Origin: Nakamurella deserti
GTDB lineage: Bacteria; Actinomycetota; Actinomycetes; Mycobacteriales; Nakamurellaceae
NCBI RefSeq assembly: GCF_003260015.1
Contig: NZ_QCXS01000002.1
Location: forward strand, 2,790,001 to 2,854,000
DNA length: 64,000 bases
Reading direction: 5' to 3'
Each line of letters opens with the position of its first letter. Within the stretch, counting starts at the first letter, position 1. Positions 60,801 through 64,000 of this stretch are shown piece by piece. The translations under genes were made by a program, and so were the position numbers. The notes under the pieces are model-generated. The model did no database searches. It was not told the DNA's origin and was given only the letters and a program-made list of their open reading frames with translations.

Positions 60801-63012
60801 CGAGGTGACGGCTGTCCCCGGAGTACGTGGCCAGCACGGGGTAGGACCCGGCGGGCAGGTCGGCGGGTGCGACGCAGTCCTGGTCGGAGGTCACGTCGGC
60901 CACCGTGCAGAGCGTGGTCTCCCCCGCGGTGAACACCACGCTGCCGGTCGCTCCGGCGGGCAGGCCCGCGAAGGACACCAGGGCGGCGGTGCCGAACACG
61001 ACCGGGTCCGCGGCCACCGCGGCGGTGATGTCGGTGGCCGCCCGCACCACGTCGAAGGCGAAGGGGGCGGCGGTCGCCCCGGCGAAGCGGGTGTCGCCGG
61101 CGTACTCGGTCGTGACCCGGTAGGTCCCCGGCTCGAGTGCGGCGGGTGCGGCGCAGCCGGCGCCCGCGGTGATGTCGGCGATGGTGCACAGCACGGTGCC
61201 GTCGGCCGCCCGGAAGCTCACGGCCCCGGTGGCACCGGACGGTGCGATGGACGCGGTCAGGGTCTGGGCGGTGCCGTACGGAACGGAGGCGGAGCTCGCC
61301 GCCCCGGTGACGACCGTCGCGGCCCGGCCGACGGTGAAGGTGGTCGTCGCGGACGCGGCCGGATACCTGGCGTCCCCGGCGTAGGTGGCGGTCACCGGAT
61401 AGGTACCCGGCAGCAACGTCGACGACGGTGTGCACCCTGTCGCCGGCAGTGCGACCGTGCACAGCTCGGTGGTCCCGCTGCGGAAGACGATCGTGCCGGT
61501 GGCGTCGGACGGCAGCCCGATGCCGCTGAGCGTGGTGGCGGTGCCGTAGGACACCGACGCGGGCGTCGCCGAGGCGGTGAAGGCGACGACGCTCACCGTC
61601 CGGGTGGCGGTCTGCGGGTTGGCGTCCGTCGAGGACACCTTCGCCGTGATGACCGGCGACGACCCGGCGGCGGCGCCGACCGTCACCGGGATCTGCAGGG
61701 TGGGCAGCGCCGCACCCGCGGGGATCGGCGTGGCGGGGGTGTAGCGGCAGCTGACGACCTGGCCGGTGGTGGTGCAGACGTAACCGGGGGTGGTGGGGTT
61801 GGTCGGGGTGAGCCCGACCGGGAGCGTGGTCGTGACCGTGGCCGGCTCGCGCTCCACGCCCTGCGCCGGGTCCAGGGACGGGGTGACGGCGATGGTCGCT
61901 CGGCCGCCGGTCAGGAGACGCCCGCCCTGGTCGTCGTCGACGGCCAACCGGTACGACGGCAACTGTCCGGTCAGCGTGGTGGCGCTGAGCCGGTTGATCT
62001 CGTGGATCTCGGTGGAACCGCCGGTCGACGCCGACCACCCGAAGGTCAGCTGATACGGCAGACCGGTGGCCGGGTCGTAGTACGACGCCGGGAAGCCCAG
62101 TCCGGCCAGGGTGGTGGCGGTCGGAAGCGGCCCGGTGAGCAGCTGGCGGGGCGCGCCGAGCGACGTCCACGACACGAGCCAGCTACGGGCCGGCACGGTG
62201 AGGCCGCTCGCCGTGGTGGCCGGCACCGGGTCCGGGTTCAGGGCGACCTGGACGGGCACGGCCGCCGGACGGGGGCCCGCCGCCAGGCGGTCCAACCGAC
62301 CCGAGGACGTGGCGGTACCGAGGATGCAGTACCCCCGGTTGCCGTTGCCGGGACCGCGGACGGTGACGTTCTGCGCCGAGAACGAGCTGCTGGCACAGTC
62401 CACCCCGCCGAAGGCGGAGTTGCGGAAGTTGCCGAAGACGTCGAGCCCGAAGCCCATGTACCCGAAGCTGACCCCCTGCTGGCCACCGCCGGTGGCGCTG
62501 TACCCGAGGGAACCGCCGGCCGGCCCGGTCACGACCGGCGGGCTCGGATTCGTCGGATCGGTCGCCGCGAGGACGAACGCGATGCCGTCCGCCCCGCTGC
62601 CGCTGTACTGGTAGGTGTTGAAGACGACGTCGATGCCCTCGGTCGTCGGGATGCTGGTGCTGTTGTAGACGGTGCCGACCTGGCCGGTGGCGTTGGTGGT
62701 GAGCCGCAGCGTGCCGGAGCCCGGCGCGTCGATCGCCGGCGACGCACAACCACCGATGGGCAGCTGGGTCGCGTCCGTGCCGGCGGTCAGGCAGGCGCGC
62801 GTACTCGAGCCCTCACCCACGACCCGCCAGTTCGGTGACGCCGTCGTCGCGTCGGCGAAGTTGTCCGCGCCCAGCGGCGTCACCGTGACGGCGGCGGCGC
62901 TCGCGAGCGGGGTCGAGATCAGCACCGTGCTGCCGACGAGGGCGAGGACGGCCGCGAGGGCCGCTCCACGGCGTACGGAGGAACGGGCGGGACCGGGCGG
63001 CCTCGGACGCAT
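57835..63012 (-). CDS. wall-anchored surface protein: lectin-like domain, 13 Ig-like repeats, LAXTG sorting signal
   Basis: A 1725-residue surface protein. Signal peptide 1-40. Residues about 45-350 resemble an L-type lectin (GADGIAFVLAATDPTNPS, WSASTGGSTEIHEIN). From about 475 to 1665 there are 13 Ig-like (Big_3_5) repeats of about 90 residues, each with ATGTVVF, LCTV..C, GxYPVxAxYSGD. Nearly every repeat keeps one cysteine pair, probably a disulfide. The end is LAYTG (1688-1692), a helix and SRRRPGTRGH: a class E sortase signal. ATG at 63012; the longer frame is rejected because the signal peptide begins here. Likely a glycan adhesin. Confidence 0.93.
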   Translation of the reverse strand: MRPRPPGPARSSVRRGAALAAVLALVGSTVLISTPLASAAAVTVTPLGADNFADATTASPNWRVVGEGSSTRACLTAGTDATQLPIGGCASPAIDAPGSGTLRLTTNATGQVGTVYNSTSIPTTEGIDVVFNTYQYSGSGADGIAFVLAATDPTNPSPPVVTGPAGGSLGYSATGGGQQGVSFGYMGFGLDVFGNFRNSAFGGVDCASSSFSAQNVTVRGPGNGNRGYCILGTATSSGRLDRLAAGPRPAAVPVQVALNPDPVPATTASGLTVPARSWLVSWTSLGAPRQLLTGPLPTATTLAGLGFPASYYDPATGLPYQLTFGWSASTGGSTEIHEINRLSATTLTGQLPSYRLAVDDDQGGRLLTGGRATIAVTPSLDPAQGVEREPATVTTTLPVGLTPTNPTTPGYVCTTTGQVVSCRYTPATPIPAGAALPTLQIPVTVGAAAGSSPVITAKVSSTDANPQTATRTVSVVAFTASATPASVSYGTATTLSGIGLPSDATGTIVFRSGTTELCTVALPATGCTPSSTLLPGTYPVTATYAGDARYPAASATTTFTVGRAATVVTGAASSASVPYGTAQTLTASIAPSGATGAVSFRAADGTVLCTIADITAGAGCAAPAALEPGTYRVTTEYAGDTRFAGATAAPFAFDVVRAATDITAAVAADPVVFGTAALVSFAGLPAGATGSVVFTAGETTLCTVADVTSDQDCVAPADLPAGSYPVLATYSGDSRHLGSTAETSFTVSPYPTVLAAGVSDAAVPFGTATTVSYSGVPAGATGTVVFTAGDVALCTVDVTAGTGCATPVTLTAGAYDVTAVYSGDADHESSTATTSFDVTPAGVPSFAAGVSDAEPVYGSPVTLSFSGLPNGSTGAVVFRSGTSVLCEIVDVTAAASCATTADLPAGPYPVQASYSGDRNHAPATATTAFTVLRAATQVVAAVSAAQTTYGTPVGVWFTGLPSGATGTVTYAGAGAGCTVDVTSERTGCLGDAGLAVGTYPVSVTYSGDADHLGSSAEAVVTVVPAPSPDFAAAVTPAEIPFGSPTVLSFVGLVPGATGTVVFRAGDRTLCTVEDVVTSTGCTATGGLPVGDHAVEAVYGGDPNHAPAVAGTAFRVVRATVVPVVSPGRPAVTFGDTTTLSVTGLPSGATGSVTFTAGDRVLCTVADVTAAAACLTPADLPAGVYPVVAAYSGDGSYTAATSAAVTLGVDKATSAVTVVVADTSPVYGAGTTLALTGLPVDATGSATFTSGDRVLCTIADVSTQPDCAVPADLDAGSYPVTGVWSGDADHLGSSAAGLFVVEQAPTDISLTVADLTFGEEAAPRIGGIPAGATGTVTLTGPTGVLCEFDAADGEGCLAVAGLRAGDYTVVAEYSGDGNHAGSRATASFTVAPRATSFTVAVADVAYGTVPVPVVSGLPEGATGTITVTAGGQVVCTVDVVTGQGCTEVLASLQPGAYAYVATYSGDRDNLPASADVAFTVSPAPTAVALTVPDAAYGGAIVPTVSGLPADATGTVTITDGDGVVCVIDLGDGSGCAGLVAGAVGPVTLTARYSGDARYLPSATTTTFQVTRATVAVVGGATGPVVSGGTTTLTVGPDVPADATGTVTFVVDGVVLCTVALPERTCQASTALPPGDYDVQVLYAGDGNYAPSETVTRLTVTTDVPDPVTPVTPVVPAGGGSNPLIPHQPLAYTGTSLSGGIAGGALLLVVGGLLLLGSRRRPGTRGH

Positions 63013-63130
63013 CGACGCGAACTCCACTTCGGGACTGGTCACCGTCCACCGGAGCTCTGAGCGCGTCCGGGAGGCAACTGACTGTAGCTGCCTGAGTGCG
63101 CAGCGTCTCGACAGTAGCTCAACCAACACG

Positions 63131-63145
63131 CTCAGTTACTGAGCT
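63131..63145. promoter_or_regulatory. perfect palindrome upstream of the surface protein gene
   Basis: GCTCAG-TTA-CTGAGC, six-base arms. It is about 120 bases before the start at 63012 and could be an operator. No regulator is adjacent. Confidence 0.4.
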
Positions 63146-63320
63146 GTCCGGGCGGTTCTCCGTCGTGGCGGGCGTCACCCGTTACCTCGAAAAGCCCATC
63201 GACGGACGGGTTCCGGTCACCGTCAGTGAGAACCGGGACGACCCCGTCGGGACATGGAATCCCTGGTGGGGGCGGTCGACGACGCTCCCGGGAGTGCGCA
63301 GCGCCGCCGGGACAGAGAAA

Positions 63321-63367
63321 GACCCCGGGCTGCTGCCACGTCGGGGGTCTGGCAGCAATCCGGGGTC
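63321..63367 (-). terminator. compound hairpin terminator after the 49-residue gene
   Basis: Outer arms GACCCCGG (63321-63328) and CCGGGGTC (63360-63367), inner arms TGCTGCCA (63331-63338) and TGGCAGCA (63350-63357), with small internal loops. It lies 100 bases beyond the stop of the 49-residue gene on the minus strand. Confidence 0.65.
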
Positions 63368-63467
63368 ATGCTCTCTATCGCCGTCCCCCCGCCGGGCGTT
63401 ACACACGGTCAGGAGAACTTCCGGCGCACCTCGCCGCGGCCGCCGGGTCACGACCGAGGCCAGGTCG

Positions 63468-63617
63468 TCAGTCGAAGATCCGACCCTGACGCTGGGCGAT
63501 CACGATCAGCTCGTCACGCATCGACGCCGTCGGAGCGGAGTCGATCGCCCGGGTCACCAGGCGACGGGTACGGGACGTCTCACGGCGGCTGCGAATGGCC
63601 TTCGCGAGGTTACTCAT
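63468..63617 (-). CDS. conserved 49-residue protein
   Basis: A short protein, basic at the start and acidic-hydrophobic at the end: SNLAKAIRSRRETSRTRR, then SAPTASMRDELIVIAQRQG. Small proteins of this pattern (SRR.TxRTRR ... MRDELIVIAQRQG) recur in actinobacteria, by recollection and not by search. ATG at 63617 with AAGGTG eight bases upstream. No membrane helix. Function unknown; nucleic-acid contact is possible from the basic half. Confidence 0.8.
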   Translation of the reverse strand: MSNLAKAIRSRRETSRTRRLVTRAIDSAPTASMRDELIVIAQRQGRIFD

Positions 63618-64000
63618 TCAAAACACCTTCTCTGCTCGATCCGCCCGGCCGGGCGGGGGCGCCGTCTGATGACGACTGGTTCTCTCGTTGCATTGATACA
63701 GACGCCCCAGTACCCGCAAAGATGCCCGATTCGTCGATGAAGTGGCTCACACGCCGTCGATCGTCCGGCGGCGGCGCCTCCGGACGCCAGATCCCGGCGT
63801 CCGGTCCGGGTGAGTCCGTAGCCGACGGGTGCCCCCGCAGCGGCCGGCCACCCGGTCACGCGGTCCGGCGCCCCAGCCGGCGGCAGCCCTTCGGCGCCAC
63901 GGCGGCACGGCCGGCTCCCCCGGGGACGCCGCACCCGCCCAGCCGGGTGTCGCCTCGCGGCGCCGCCCGGGCCCGGAGGCCGAGTTGACTGCACCGGTGC
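63618..64000. other. right-edge region without a supported gene
   Basis: About 380 bases. It contains the leader and promoter of the 49-residue gene. A minus-strand frame of 126 codons covers most of it but has Arg/Pro/Gly-rich random content. No partial gene enters from the right edge with any support. Confidence 0.55.

Larger units (their letters stand above)
63013..63467. other. intergenic region with hairpins
   Basis: About 455 bases without a gene. It holds the promoter of the surface protein gene, a 15-base perfect palindrome at 63131-63145 and a compound hairpin at 63321-63367 (described separately). Confidence 0.6.

Noticed and set aside
56407-62838. A 2143-codon open frame on the plus strand
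   Set aside because: It is antisense to the Ig-repeat surface protein. Its length follows from the codon bias of the repeats, and the sequence is His/Arg/Gly-rich with no domain or signal.
63614-63994. A 126-codon minus-strand frame at the right edge
   Set aside because: Random Arg/Pro/Gly composition, and it overlaps the start of the 49-residue gene.

Overview
The window is very GC-rich chromosomal DNA with GTG starts, TGA stops and GTGA/ATGA gene overlaps. It carries actinobacterial marker families: a mycobacterial-type Dcd, a CGNR zinc-finger regulator, DUF4287, a LAXTG-anchored surface protein and a tRNA-Gly(CCC) with encoded CCA. It looks like a free-living actinobacterium of the Nakamurella/Frankineae type; that placement is inference from gene content. 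No phage, insertion sequence, CRISPR array or integrase was seen, so this reads as ordinary chromosome with scattered accessory genes.

Layout. 1-2642: partial Fe-S membrane reductase and dcd. 2752-5757: plus-strand run of a small membrane protein, gamma carbonic anhydrase-like protein, LrgA/LrgB pair and a PHB-depolymerase-type esterase. 5762-10179: minus-strand run of a cysteine desulfurase-like enzyme, thiolase and two membrane proteins. 10849-15860: MFS exporter, alpha/beta hydrolase and a divergent HTH/NB-ARC regulator. 16027-23997: PHA synthase, two-domain 3-dehydroshikimate dehydratase convergent with AroQ, phasin-like protein, FUSC-type membrane protein and an acetoacetyl-CoA-reductase-like SDR. 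24645-28660: tRNA-Gly, small genes, DinB protein, DedA protein and a family A DNA polymerase. 28795-31801: acyl-CoA dehydrogenase behind twin operators, then an HxlR-SCP2 regulator with a VOC protein. 31949-43258: secreted GH30 enzyme, 20-bp minisatellite, LysR and EamA divergent pair, lipoprotein/membrane pair, a secreted five-repeat protein, DUF4287 protein, and a CGNR/EamA divergent pair. 43284-46648: ArsR-SRPBCC pair with a leaderless promoter, saccharopine-dehydrogenase-like enzyme and LacI regulator. 47194-57666: secreted sugar dehydrogenase-like protein with PKD and FN3 domains, SPFH/ribbon-helix-helix pair, Gfo/Idh oxidoreductase, two flavin disulfide-reductase relatives (one is SthA) and an NmrA-like reductase. 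57835-63617: a 1725-residue wall-anchored lectin/Ig-repeat protein and a 49-residue conserved protein.

How the genes fit together. Thiolase, acetoacetyl-CoA-reductase-like SDR, PHA synthase, phasin-like protein and depolymerase-type esterase make a nearly complete polyhydroxybutyrate set spread over about 19 kb rather than in one operon. The dehydroshikimate dehydratase and dehydroquinase suggest quinate/shikimate use through protocatechuate. The GH30 enzyme, PQQ-type dehydrogenase-like protein and LAXTG protein point to extracellular polysaccharide use and surface adhesion. Several regulator/target units have visible operators, the clearest being the SPFH/RHH, ArsR-SRPBCC, CGNR/EamA, acyl-CoA dehydrogenase and sthA promoters.
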